A DNA stretch of 51,043 bases from Azospirillaceae bacterium (GCA_028281465.1 JANQJV010000382.1:1-51043); one strand, 5' to 3'; numbered from the stretch's first letter, positions 1 to 7,867 are shown. Numbers and translations are program-made. The notes: a model not told the origin generated them from the sequence alone.

Positions 1-202
1 GGCGGATTCTTAAAAAGGGGATTGGTCTTCACTACACGCGATTTGGCAAACTCCCATCGTGCAAGATCAAGACGTTAACAGGCTCCAGCGACCCCCAAAA
101 TCACCGTTTTCGAGGGCGAATCCGCGAAGTCGGGTTAACTCAGGCCCACCCCTGTCCAAACGGTGGGGGCCACCTCACCCAGTCCGGGTCGAGACGCGCC
201 TT

Positions 203-276
203 GCGTCTCACGTAATCTGGTCCCGAAATCGGCGATGATCTCAGTCCCGGTCTCCGATAATCTCAGGTCGCTACAG
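203..276. repeat. IS-end-like remnant (copy 1)
   Basis: This stretch contains a GTCTCACG(T)AAT block and ends with AATCTCAGGTCGCTACAG. Closely similar blocks recur at 7699-7746, in the same order and orientation. Read from the other strand both start with TGTAGCGACC followed by repeated GAGAT(T/C)ATC units, a layout I associate with IS21-type element ends; that family assignment is from memory and uncertain. No intact transposase gene lies next to either copy, so these look like relics. Confidence 0.4.
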
Positions 277-277
277 C

Positions 278-496
278 TAACCGTGCCTTGGAAAAGCGCG
301 GCGCGACCGGCCGCATCGCCGGCCGGAAGCAACGCCAGCAAGAGATCGACAAACGCAACGCGCTGCGCTCGCCGTCGAGCACGTCCAGCGCGGCCGTCAA
401 TCCCTCCCGGCCGACCTAAGACCGACCCTCAGCCCGCAGCAAATGCTGAAACAAGCCTGGGGCAGTATGGAACTGGAGATCGACCATGACCGCTAA
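278..496 (+). pseudogene. C-terminal fragment of an unrecognised protein
   Basis: A reading frame is open from just after the IS-end-like remnant to a TAA at 494-496, but it has no plausible start codon before about residue 50. The distal part (ending QMLKQAWGSMELEIDHDR) looks protein-like, is rich in Arg, Gln and Glu, and is followed by a short ORF overlapping it by 11 bases. I read it as the tail of a gene whose 5' end was lost when mobile DNA inserted or recombined. Family unknown. Confidence 0.3.
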
Positions 497-613
497 CGCG
501 CGCGAATGGGCGGGGACGCCGCCGGCATCGGCCGAGGTCGAGATTGCCGGCTATCAGGCGGTCACACCGGCCCGCGCGCCGGGCCGATGCCGCTCTACCT
601 CGACGTCGTCATG
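486..613 (+). CDS. Small hypothetical protein, 42 aa
   Basis: Short ORF starting at the ATG at 486 inside the end of the upstream fragment and ending in a TGA at 611-613 that overlaps a downstream ATG (ATGA arrangement). Its last dozen residues look like out-of-frame sequence, while the next ORF reads smoothly across the same point. One 1-base frameshift could therefore have split a single protein of about 130 residues into this ORF and the next. Function unknown. Confidence 0.3.
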
Positions 614-892
614 AGTAACGACAGCAGCGAGGCGATCGGCTATGCCTACCTCATACGCCTGCGCCTCAGCGCTGACGGCCGCAGCCTGGACATCATCGCC
701 AGCGACGGCGCTTTCCGTATCGGCGGTGAGCATCTCGGCCGCGTCAAGGCGTTGCTAATCAAGCGCGAAGCGGTAGCGATCACCCCCTTCGACAATGAAA
801 AAAAATGGCCGCAGCGACCCGCCGAAGGCGAGCCGATCATCTATCCTATCGAGGCGGTAACGCCGATCCTGTCGCACATCGGGACGGCTTGA
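587..892 (+). CDS. Hypothetical protein, about 101 aa (or 93 aa from the ATG at 611)
   Basis: The frame is open to a TGA at 890-892. Two starts are possible: ATG 587 (MPLYLDVV...) or ATG 611 (MSNDSSEAIGYAYLIRL...), the latter coupled by ATGA to the preceding short ORF. Alternating hydrophobic residues suggest several beta strands; there is no signal peptide or membrane segment. The stop overlaps the ATG of another very short ORF (TGATG). Codon use is GC-rich, unlike the low-GC island that starts about 10 bases downstream. Family not recognised. It may be the second half of a frameshifted gene beginning at 486. Confidence 0.4.
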   Translation: MPLYLDVVMSNDSSEAIGYAYLIRLRLSADGRSLDIIASDGAFRIGGEHLGRVKALLIKREAVAITPFDNEKKWPQRPAEGEPIIYPIEAVTPILSHIGTA

Positions 893-954
893 TGCGGTTG
901 ATCATCTGGCACCGCAGCAGATTTGCCGATTATTCCCTGCATACAATAGTATGA
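892..954 (+). pseudogene. Truncated ORF at the edge of a low-GC island
   Basis: A 20-codon ORF begins at an ATG overlapping the previous stop (TGATG). Its first residues (MRLIIWHRSRFADYS) look like a real N-terminus, but the frame stops within about 60 bases, where base composition drops sharply. It is probably the start of a gene whose remainder was replaced by the island. Family unknown. Confidence 0.3.
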
Positions 955-1105
955 TTCCTGCTTCTCCGCTGTATTAGTTGTCACACCCATTCTGTTAGCC
1001 CGTTTTTGCACTTGACTTATTCCATCCTATTACGTCCAATCTACCTACCGAATGGCCTGTCCTCTCCTTGCTGCCCCCTCTCACTCCCAACTGGGAGGCT
1101 AATAG

Positions 1106-1798
1106 ATGACGGACTTAGCGACTATTCATTATCCGATGGAGCGCTCGACTGCTGTTAGATCGGGCGTTCCAGCCACCTGTTCGCAGTCCTGTATTGCTCG
1201 TCGCCGTTTTCTGGCGACTGGGTTACTATGCTTTTTCTCTTATGGATGTTCATGGCGAGGCAATCAAACTTGGTCAGAGATCAATGCTATCCAAGCTCCG
1301 AGAATAGCCCGCGCGCACAACGAGTTAGGGGCCATATCGTTGGTTCGATCCCTGTGGTCGTCTGCCGAGCTCGATTTTCGGTCAAATCCGTTCGCCCACA
1401 TTGAGCATCGGCTTTCCCCGACGACTAGAGCAAGAATGTCGGACACTCTTTACTCAATTCACAATGACGTTCTCAGAACTAATAGACCAAAGCTCGGTAT
1501 CTATGCAGTCGTCCCTCCGACCTATAGAGATCACAGTACAGTATTACACTACAAGGTTTTTGACCCCTCCGCAATCGTAGTTGCTAGCGGGCTTCTCAAT
1601 TTCACACCACAGTTCTTTGATGATTACTATTTTGTCACAGTTGATCAAATAAGCACTGTTGATGACTGCGGCTTTGCTAAGACTTTTTTTGCACCTTACT
1701 ATAGCGTAGGAATCGAGCCTATCGAGGGTTATTATTATAATATCTGGGATACTACAGTTGTAAACGATAGGTGGTATATGAGTCGCTCAGAGACATAA
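1106..1798 (+). CDS. Exported protein with Tat-like/lipoprotein signal, 230 aa
   Basis: The ATG at 1106 follows GGGAGG at good spacing. Around residues 32-48 there is an Arg-rich, Tat-like stretch (RRRFLATG) followed by a hydrophobic segment ending FSYGC, which could be a lipobox, so the product may be an exported lipoprotein. The C-terminal half has a block with VFDPSA, a strand region, then DDYYFVTVDQ. The same block recurs in the next two genes, so the three are paralogues. Codon use is AT-rich compared with the rest of the window, which suggests horizontal transfer. I do not recognise the family and assign no function. Confidence 0.65.
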   Translation: MTDLATIHYPMERSTAVRSGVPATCSQSCIARRRFLATGLLCFFSYGCSWRGNQTWSEINAIQAPRIARAHNELGAISLVRSLWSSAELDFRSNPFAHIEHRLSPTTRARMSDTLYSIHNDVLRTNRPKLGIYAVVPPTYRDHSTVLHYKVFDPSAIVVASGLLNFTPQFFDDYYFVTVDQISTVDDCGFAKTFFAPYYSVGIEPIEGYYYNIWDTTVVNDRWYMSRSET

Positions 1799-1848
1799 TA
1801 TGCTATTTTCCCAGCATTTCCCATTATCACTCGAGAGCTTTGTACTCT

Positions 1849-1890
1849 CAGTTCGATGCTGGCATGCACCAGTTCGATGCTGGCATGCAC
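1849..1890. repeat. Perfect 21-bp tandem duplication
   Basis: Positions 1849-1869 (CAGTTCGATGCTGGCATGCAC, described here only as a 21-base unit beginning CAGTTCGATG) are repeated exactly at 1870-1890. The repeat lies in the intergenic space between the first two exported paralogues. Each unit contains the palindrome GCATGC. It could be a replication-slippage product or a doubled protein-binding site; nothing in the sequence decides. Confidence 0.85.
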
Positions 1891-1964
1891 AGAGACGACC
1901 TAGTCTTGTGCATTGCCAATCAGTTACGACAATACCACATCGAATGATCTAATGGAGGATCAAC

Positions 1965-2588
1965 GTGCTGGCAAAGATATTTGATCCTGAAGGCCGTCCA
2001 GTTACAAATTGCCCATTCATACCAGACTCTGGTGGCTCATTTTCCGGAGTAGGACGCCGAACGTTTCTTAAAAGTACGGTCGCTGGTGCGTTTATTGGCG
2101 GGCCGGTTAGCTTCGACTACGGCCAGCGGCCTGCGTCGCCCGTGGCGTTCCAATCTATAATAGTTAGAGGGATTGCTTCACTGGTGCGCGGTCTATGGAA
2201 AGGGGCCAAGTTTGCTGCGACAACTGGCAGTGCCGCGTTGATAAGTAGTGAGTTAGGTCCTTCTGAGGTAACGCAAATTGATAATACTGTCAACACGGTC
2301 TACAATAACCATTTTGACAATCGCCGAAATCTCGTTGGCCTGAGCGTGTTAGTACTTCCAGAGCGTAATTATGTGACAAATTTCCGGTTTCGTGTTTTTG
2401 ATCCTTCTGCTGCTGAAGTAAAAAATGGAACTGTCGCATTTCGGCCGCCATATCGGCGTGAATATTTTGTACTGAGTTTAGAAGATCCAAGAACCGACAT
2501 CTACCTACCGAGGTATGAGTTGTCGACACGCCCCGAAGCTGGAGACTACTTCCATGTTTGGGATTCGACCGGCGTTCAGCTCAGCTAG
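1965..2588 (+). CDS. Tat-exported paralogue, 207 aa
   Basis: The start is a GTG at 1965 preceded by GGAGG at 1954-1958. Residues around 30-50 form a good twin-arginine signal (GRRTFLKSTVAGAFIGG), preceded by an unusually long N-region. The C-terminal region has FRVFDPSAAEVKNG, then EYFVLSLEDP and DYFHVWDST; these match the same blocks in the gene upstream (VFDPSA..., DYYFVTVDQ, YYYNIWDTT). Export through Tat would imply folding or cofactor loading in the cytoplasm. It sits 19 bases before the third paralogue, so the two are probably co-transcribed. Function not recognised. Confidence 0.65.
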   Translation: MLAKIFDPEGRPVTNCPFIPDSGGSFSGVGRRTFLKSTVAGAFIGGPVSFDYGQRPASPVAFQSIIVRGIASLVRGLWKGAKFAATTGSAALISSELGPSEVTQIDNTVNTVYNNHFDNRRNLVGLSVLVLPERNYVTNFRFRVFDPSAAEVKNGTVAFRPPYRREYFVLSLEDPRTDIYLPRYELSTRPEAGDYFHVWDSTGVQLS

Positions 2589-2607
2589 GGATGGAGTAGA
2601 ATAGGCC

Positions 2608-3195
2608 ATGCTTTCAAATCTGGCAGCGATGAGTACGAACCGCACACGCGCCTTGGCCTTGCTTATGATTTCCGTGAGCTTAATGCTGTCCGTTCGCGAT
2701 TCGGCAGCACAGGATCGGATGCTCCAAGAATGCGGAACCGGTCTTGGAAAGGTGCTCCTACTTCCGCTCTACGAGTTGGAGAGTCCGTTTGCTCGAGGCA
2801 GTAGAGTCGATAACTGGATCGACAGGTGTCCTCCAAGATTCGACAAAAGCAATGTCATCAGGACAGTAGAGCATATTCTCAAGACGAAACTGGACTCCCC
2901 GCCATTGGGGTTACTGGTTGTCGTACCACCCGGTGAAGGAAAAGTTGAGACTGATATTGAACTGGAGTTTTTCTCTAGAACTGGCACTCAACTCGGCACA
3001 ACGGTTATTCCTTTTGACGCTCCAAGTCGTCAAGATTTTTACGCTGTAACGGTTGATGACCCATCGACACAGTCATCTTCATCACCTTTTGTTCGTAAGC
3101 CTACCGATCAAATCGCACTGATAGCCGCGACAGCGCTCTCGCCAAGTTATCAGATGTATCGAGACTGGATTCTAGTTGTACAGCGTAGGTTCTAG
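2608..3195 (+). CDS. Sec-exported paralogue, 195 aa
   Basis: Third member of the trio. The N-terminus carries a Sec-type signal (basic MSTNRTR then ALALLMISVSLML and a probable cleavage site near SAAQD), unlike the Tat-like signals of its two neighbours. The distal block (IELEFFSRTGTQLGTT, then DFYAVTVDDPST) aligns with the VFDPSA/DYYFVTVDQ block of the other two. Two or three Cys residues in the mature part could form disulphides. The start could also be the internal ATG at 2629. Function unknown; probably cooperates with or substitutes for the other two outside the cytoplasm (inference). Confidence 0.6.
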   Translation: MLSNLAAMSTNRTRALALLMISVSLMLSVRDSAAQDRMLQECGTGLGKVLLLPLYELESPFARGSRVDNWIDRCPPRFDKSNVIRTVEHILKTKLDSPPLGLLVVVPPGEGKVETDIELEFFSRTGTQLGTTVIPFDAPSRQDFYAVTVDDPSTQSSSSPFVRKPTDQIALIAATALSPSYQMYRDWILVVQRRF

Positions 3196-3235
3196 GAGCA
3201 AGCCTCCAACAAGTGAAAGACCTCGTGGTGCTCGC

Positions 3236-3900
3236 TCAAACCTCGATCGACTTGGCGAGATCGAGACCCTGGCGCTGGCCGACGCCGAGATAGGCGGCGG
3301 TGCTAGAAATGCTCTTGTGCCCTAGTAGTTGCTGGCAGGCGGTCACATTCAGGGTTGCAGCGTAGATCGCGGCCGACTTGGTGCGGCGCATCGAATGGGT
3401 GCTGTAGCGCCGCGGATCAAGGCGGGCATAGGCGGCCCGTTGCTTCACCAGGTGGGCGTACTGCCAGCGACTGAGCGGTCGGCCGCTGTTTTTGCTGCGA
3501 TTGCCGATGCCAGTGAATAGAAAATCGCCCGGCTTCTTGCCGCTCGCCGCAATCCACGCAGCCAGGGCGGCGCAGCTTTCCGTCCCGACGGCGACGACAA
3601 TGCCGGCCTGCGTCTTCTTTTGCCAGAGAGTGAACTCTTCGATCACCGCGCCGGTATGGTCTGTCACGTCCTCGACCCGCAGCCACAGAATATCCGAGGC
3701 GCACAGCATCACATCGACGCCCAGGTTGGACAATGCCAGGTCTCGCAGATTGCCCTCGGCGCGAGCAGCGACCGCACCACGCGGGCCTGTTCGCGCGTGA
3801 AAGGGGCCCACTGACCGACCGCCTTTCCTTTGTTCCAGGGTCCAGTTTTTATCTCCGTTTTCTTGCCTTGCTCATAAAAGCGAACATAACAGTCAAGCTT
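3236..3900 (-). pseudogene. Tyrosine recombinase, frameshifted and with a substituted catalytic Arg
   Basis: The C-terminal catalytic domain is clear: THSMRRTKSAA carries the His-x-x-Arg box, LLGHKS the second His, and TAAYLGV the nucleophilic Tyr. The region where this integrase family normally has KLRGCD reads MLCASD, so the first catalytic Arg appears to be Cys, explainable by a single C-to-T change. The N-terminal part (NKGKAVGQWAPFTREQARVV) lies in another frame upstream of about 3768, which shows a frameshift, and no start codon is apparent in that frame. I conclude the gene is inactive. It lies just beyond the exported trio and may be the relic of the integrase that brought the island. 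Confidence 0.75.
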
Positions 3901-4417
3901 GATTTGTAAAGCTTTGATTCAGCGCGACTCTTTATCTCCGCTTTTACCAAAAGCGAGAATAGGTTACCGACCCCGCGGCAGGTATGAAGACTTCTTCAAA
4001 CACCCGGATGCCCGACTCTGAGCAAACGCATTCGGCGGCGGGAAAACCTCGGGGTGAGATACCGCGCGTTCAGATCGCTCGAAAATCCGCGTCGCTACAC
4101 CGATAGGTTGCCCGGTGTTCCTCTGCCGACGTGGATGGAACCGTGTGCGCGGTAGTGAGGGGGGCAATGCCGCAAGTTGCCCCATAACCCGATTCAGATT
4201 TCATCTTCGCTTCTCGAACCGCCGATGTGCGTGGTAAACTACCCAAGACAGATCGAAATCTGCCTTCCTTCTTGGAAACCCTGGATGCCCAGCTTCTTGT
4301 TAGAGCTGGTGCAGACATCGCCGGACGAGTACCGAAACCGTGCACTCAACGAGACCTCTAACCCGCTTTGAGATTGCCTATTAACCTGCTTCGGTTACTA
4401 AGAGCGAGTTCGGCCTA
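3901..4417. other. Intergenic stretch without a convincing gene
   Basis: No well-supported gene is seen in about 500 bases. One short ORF at 4227-4361 (GTG start, 44 codons, containing LPSFLETLDAQLLVRAG) reads like protein and could be a remnant, but it has no clear ribosome-binding site and no recognised family. Other ORFs here show no protein-like composition. Confidence 0.4.
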
Positions 4418-4998
4418 ATGACTAAGATACTGGCATTTCTCGCCTCACTTGTGACTGTGATCGTGTTCCTTACTGGCGTTGAGAATTTGCCTGGCTTCTT
4501 TTCATCCGGCAACACGACCAACGAGCCTCACACGAGCCAGCGTCCGCCGATTAACCCCGGCGGGGTCTACCGCAATGCACAGTCAATATCACAATCGCAG
4601 GCAGATGAGATCTCTGAGGAATGGCAGGAGCGCTTTACATCTGCCATACGCTCCCATGATCGAGCGGTCTTGAAGCACTTATTAAATAGGACACGCATTA
4701 GCTTTCTGTTCATGAAATGCAATTTTGTGGGCACTACATATTGCCTTGACGCGAGTATAGACTATATAATACGGAACAGAGAAATACGACGATCGGATCG
4801 CAGCCGGAATACCATAAGGTCCGATGGTACTATTTATGCCGAAGTAAGGTGGCCCATGATGAGCGTGGTGGATCGTTTATGTTTGGTGGTGGGGTTTGGG
4901 ACGGTTTCGTAATACTACAACATGACCAGGAATCAGGGCTTTGGAAAGCGACCCATATTGTACAAGAAGGGGGCGCAAGGGCGCGACGATGCCGTTAG
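4418..4998 (+). pseudogene. Membrane-anchored hypothetical protein, probably frameshifted near 4850
   Basis: The ORF from ATG 4418 has an N-terminal hydrophobic segment (LAFLASLVTVIVFLTGV), then a Pro/Asn-rich linker and a folded-looking domain. In this frame the end (MMSVVDRLCLVVGFGTVS) looks artificial. In the -1 frame the sequence continues smoothly from about 4858 as HDERGGSFMFGGGVWDGF and then SGLWKATHIVQEGG to a TAG at 4996-4998. A 1-base change near 4850 therefore probably split the gene. Low GC content matches the island to the left. Family unknown. Confidence 0.55.
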
Positions 4999-5025
4999 AG
5001 TGGTTAAGACGCACAAGCGCCGTGA

Positions 5026-5048
5026 TAGTGCCCATTGGCGTGGTGTAG
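5026..5048 (+). repeat. Terminal inverted repeat of the IS256-like element (transposase 3' side)
   Basis: Its reverse complement matches 6432-6454 at 19 of 23 positions, with an uninterrupted match of ten bases at the inner end (CTACACCACG). It lies 33 bases beyond the transposase stop codon. Confidence 0.7.
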
Positions 5049-5081
5049 GACCGCCGATCTTCGAGTGGGTCCTGAGGCTGC

Positions 5082-6278
5082 TTACGTTGCGTTTTGAAGC
5101 AACCCTTCCTGCTGATTGTAACTCAATGGCTTCAGACTTTCTATGCTCATGTAGCGTCTAGCGACGGCCCATTCATCATTTTGCTCGAGCATTAGTGCCC
5201 CTACTAGGCGTACAACCGCCTCGTTATTTGGGAATATCCCAACAACGTTTGCACGCCTCTTAATTTCCTTGTTGAGTCGTTCCAGAGGATTAGTTGACGC
5301 TATCTGGTTGCAGTGTTCAGGCGGGAAAGTCATGTAGACGAGTACATCGTCTCGGCTTTTGTCCATCATGGCAGTGAGTTTTGGGCAGCTCTGATGCAGG
5401 CGGTCTGCCACCTGGTTCCACTGCTGTCTGGCGGCGTCCACCGTATCCTGAGCGAAGATGGTTTTGAGCAACGCGGCGACAGCGGGACGCTGTTTGTTGG
5501 GTACGTGGGCGAGTGCGTTGCGCATCCAGTGCACCCTGCAACGCTGGAGCGACGCATGGAAGACCTTTGCGGCAGCAGCGCGCAGGCCCTTGTGGTCATC
5601 GGCAATGACGAGCTTAACGCCGCGCAGACCACGATCGGCCAAGGATCACAAGAAACTCTTCCAAAAGACTTCCGCTTCCGATGGTCCGGTGGCAATCCCC
5701 AGAACTTCTCTCCGACCGTCGCTGTTGACGCCAACTGCGACTATCGCTGCCGTTGCGACGATCCTCCCCGAGTCGCGTGTTTTGATGTCCGTCGCATCAA
5801 ACCAGACATACGGCCATGTCCCTTCGATAGGCCGGTTCAGAAAGGCGTTGACCCGTTCGTCGATTTCTCCGACCAGACGGGAGACTTGGCTCTTGGAGAG
5901 TCCGGAAGCTCCCATGGCTTGTACGAGATCGTCGACCGATCGTGTCGAAACACCCTGAACGTACGCTTTCTGGATGACAGCCGTTAAGGCTTTTTCGTCG
6001 GTTCTCCGCGGATCCAGGAAGCACGGGAAGTACGACCCCTGCCGGAGTTTTGGGATTGCGAGATCAATCTCTCCGGCCCGCGTGTCCCACCTGCGGTGTC
6101 GATAGCCGTTTCGCTGATTGATCCGTTCGGCGCTACGGGTGCCACTCGGTGCACCTGTACGTGCGGTGACTTCAATGTCCATCACACGGTCGGCCGCAAA
6201 CGCCAGCATCTCTCGTACCAGGTCGGTGTCGGCGCCCTTTTCAACCAGTTCCAAGAGCTTCAGTCTGTCATCGGTCAT
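5082..6278 (-). pseudogene. IS256-family (mutator) transposase with one in-frame stop
   Basis: The upstream half (start ATG 6278) runs to EVFWKSFL and stops at a TGA at 5646-5648. The same frame continues directly with SLADRGLRGVKLVIADDHKG and on to a normal C-terminus. The family usually reads FL-R-SLADRG, so a CGA-to-TGA change explains the stop. The expected family features are present: [12 protein letters not shown] with the first Asp, VIADDHKGL with the second, and the C-terminal part with NPLERLNKEIKRR carrying the Glu. Total length, about 398 codons, is normal. The stop falls between catalytic residues, so a truncated product would be inactive unless read through. Confidence 0.9.
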
Positions 6279-6349
6279 CGCTGTTGTCTCCGAGGTAGAA
6301 GTTCGAGTTTGGCGACTGAACTATACCCGAAGATCGGCGATGGCCGCCC

Positions 6350-6417
6350 GCTGTGGATAACCGGCCCCCTCCCGACTGACTTGTGGCGGTCGCGGGAGGG
6401 GGCCGGTTACCCACAGC
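6350..6417. repeat. 25-bp near-perfect inverted repeat in the IS leader
   Basis: Arms at 6350-6374 (GCTGTGGATAACCGGCCCC...) and 6393-6417 pair with a single mismatch around an 18-base loop. It lies between the transposase start (6278) and the outer terminal repeat. The arms contain TGTGGATAACC, which resembles a DnaA-box-like sequence. As an mRNA leader it could block outside transcripts from translating the transposase; as DNA it could be a host-factor or transposase site. Both are inferences. Confidence 0.8.
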
Positions 6418-6431
6418 TCCGACCAAGCCTC

Positions 6432-6454
6432 CTACACCACGTCAGGGGACACTA
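6432..6454 (-). repeat. Terminal inverted repeat of the IS256-like element (transposase 5' side)
   Basis: Partner of 5026-5048. It marks the boundary beyond which sequence belongs to the toxin-antitoxin module, whose nearest stop codon is 76 bases away. Confidence 0.7.
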
Positions 6455-6529
6455 ACCCCGCTCACGGTCGATGAAGCCCGGATACCGGCGCTCCTCGATG
6501 TCTTCACGGGTCGGAACGACGACAGATAT

Positions 6530-6760
6530 TCACTTCTGCGGCTGTTCGCTGGCTTGGGGCGCACTGCGCCCGGCAATACGATCACGGCGCACTAAACGGC
6601 CCCGTTTCAAATCTTCTGCCGTCAATTCGGGCGCAAGGTCGGGGTCTTCCGCGATCTGGCGGCGGATGTCGTCATCCGTCAGGCGGGCTTGAAGCTCATG
6701 ATCGATCTTGCCGGGATTTCGGGCAATCTCTTCACGGGTCATTCTGACGATAGTAGGCAT
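6530..6760 (-). CDS. BrnA-like antitoxin, 76 aa
   Basis: Starts at ATG 6758-6760, which overlaps the end of the brnT frame, and encodes MPTIVRMTREEIARNPGK and a very acidic/basic helical protein with DDDIRRQIAEDPD. This position and overlap, and the opening motif TREEI...GKID, fit an antitoxin of a BrnT-type pair, but the ribbon-helix-helix C-terminus usual for BrnA is not evident, so the DNA-binding part may be missing or of another class. It would neutralise the BrnT ribonuclease. Ends 76 bases from an IS end. Confidence 0.6.
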   Translation of the reverse strand: MPTIVRMTREEIARNPGKIDHELQARLTDDDIRRQIAEDPDLAPELTAEDLKRGRLVRRDRIAGRSAPQASEQPQK

Positions 6761-7003
6761 CGATCTCTCTCCGGGTTGCCGGTCGTGCCGAGATGATCCG
6801 GCGCATGTGCCCACGCTCAGTATACACCACAACATGAATTTTGTCACCGATAGGACCAAGGCGATATATCTGTCTTCATCATAATCAAAACGGTCATCGA
6901 GATTTTCTTTATATGGCCCATCAAAAATCAGCGTTGCGGTCTTAAAATCGATGCCGCGCCGCTTCAGGTTGCGAAGGCTTTTTTCTTCGTCCCATTCGAA
7001 CAT
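6732..7003 (-). pseudogene. brnT: BrnT-family ribonuclease toxin, frameshifted
   Basis: The start MFEWDEEKSLRNLKRRGIDF is typical of BrnT. After RYIAL the frame goes wrong. One base further on, the sequence continues as GPIGDKIHVVVYTERGHMRR, then IISARPATRREIDAYYRQ and a stop at 6732-6734, which is the normal BrnT C-terminus with the catalytic region HMRRIISARxA. A single missing G in a G run near 6853-6858 explains this. The unshifted reading frame instead fuses the N-terminal half of the toxin to the antitoxin sequence, giving a chimeric 157-residue ORF. The toxin should be inactive unless frameshifting restores it. Confidence 0.85.
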
Positions 7004-7311
7004 AGGAGAGTTTTAGGGGATTGGTCGGGCCTTGGCCATAGGGGCGCGTCGATGCTTTCCTGGCGCGGGCTGGCTGTTGAGGGTGTTGAGGTTTTCAACG
7101 GACCATTTTAGACCAACAAACGATCGGAGTGACTCATGGGTCTATTCTCGTAGGGCGTGCTTCAGCGCGCCTCGTGCAGCCAGAAAAGCGCCGGACTCTG
7201 GAGCAAATCCCGAGCCGATCTGCGACGACGATTTGCTGAAAAACCAAGTGGCTAGAGCGTCTTCTGCGAACCAGAGTGAGCGGAAACCGCTCTGAAGCGC
7301 TGAAGCAGGCC
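7004..7311. other. Intergenic stretch, no gene seen
   Basis: Upstream of the toxin-antitoxin module. Short ORFs on both strands lack protein-like composition and ribosome-binding sites. It should hold the module's promoter, but I could not pick it out with confidence. Confidence 0.4.
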
Positions 7312-7707
7312 CTACGGGGGTGCGCCGCGTCGGTCAAAACTTCCGTTCATTGGTATTAGCTCGCCACGTAAATCCTTAATCGATTTATGGCACGCACGCC
7401 CATTGTCATCCAGTCTTTCGGGGTCTTGCTGCTCCACGAGAGCCGCAAGACCATCCTCAAACTCAATCGCCATCCCCTGCAAGATGATGCCCTCGTTCGG
7501 GAGATTCTGGGCTTTTGCGCAAATCATCATCCCTACGACGCCAATCAGTTCGGCCATATCGGGCAAGCCAGGGATCCGGGCAAGCACATCAGTGAGATAG
7601 AGCTGTGGATTGGGCCACTCGATATTCAATCGGCTTTCAATTGCCGCTTTTCCCCAAAGCGGGAATTGGACTGCGGCCCGGATGTGCGCTCTGGTGCGCC
7701 GTCTCAC
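7312..7707 (-). pseudogene. IS66-like transposase remnant
   Basis: The early part of this ORF (AAIESRLNIEWPNPQLYLTDVL ARI, given here in pieces) resembles the C-terminal end of IS66 transposases, which typically have a 'LNGxxPxxYLxDVLxRI' motif. The following 70 residues do not resemble IS66 and may be read-through into unrelated DNA. No complete transposase is nearby. The IS-end-like block at 7699-7746 lies at its 5' side. Confidence 0.35.
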
Positions 7708-7746
7708 GGAATTCGGGCCGGGCCGGATGATCTCGGGTCGCTACAG
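7699..7746. repeat. IS-end-like remnant (copy 2)
   Basis: Contains GTCTCACGGAAT and GATGATCTCGGGTCGCTACAG-like sequence, matching the block at 203-276 in order and orientation but shorter. It marks the right edge of the decayed accessory region; conserved chromosomal-type genes begin about 120 bases to the right. Confidence 0.4.
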
Positions 7747-7867
7747 ACAAGGCAGATGACGTATCCCTATGTCACTCGAAATGGGCGAGGGGTGCACGCC
7801 AGCGATACGGCTCAATACCAGATTTCTCGTGCTCTACCGGCCGCACGATGGCGTGTTGCAGCCCGCT

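Larger units (their letters stand above)
5026..6454 (-). mobile_element. IS256-family-like insertion sequence
   Basis: Imperfect terminal inverted repeats of 23 bp, 19 of which match, flank the transposase: 5026-5048 (TAGTGCCCATTGGCGTGG...) and 6432-6454 (ending ...GGACACTA). The interior codes for a mutator-type transposase on the minus strand. No convincing target-site duplication is visible in the 8-9 bases beside the ends, so the element is either old or its exact ends differ by a few bases. The transposase has a premature stop, so the copy is probably non-autonomous. Confidence 0.7.

Noticed and set aside
5313-5987. Plus-strand ORF of 224 codons opposite the IS256 transposase
   Set aside because: Antisense of a well-recognised transposase; no motifs of its own.
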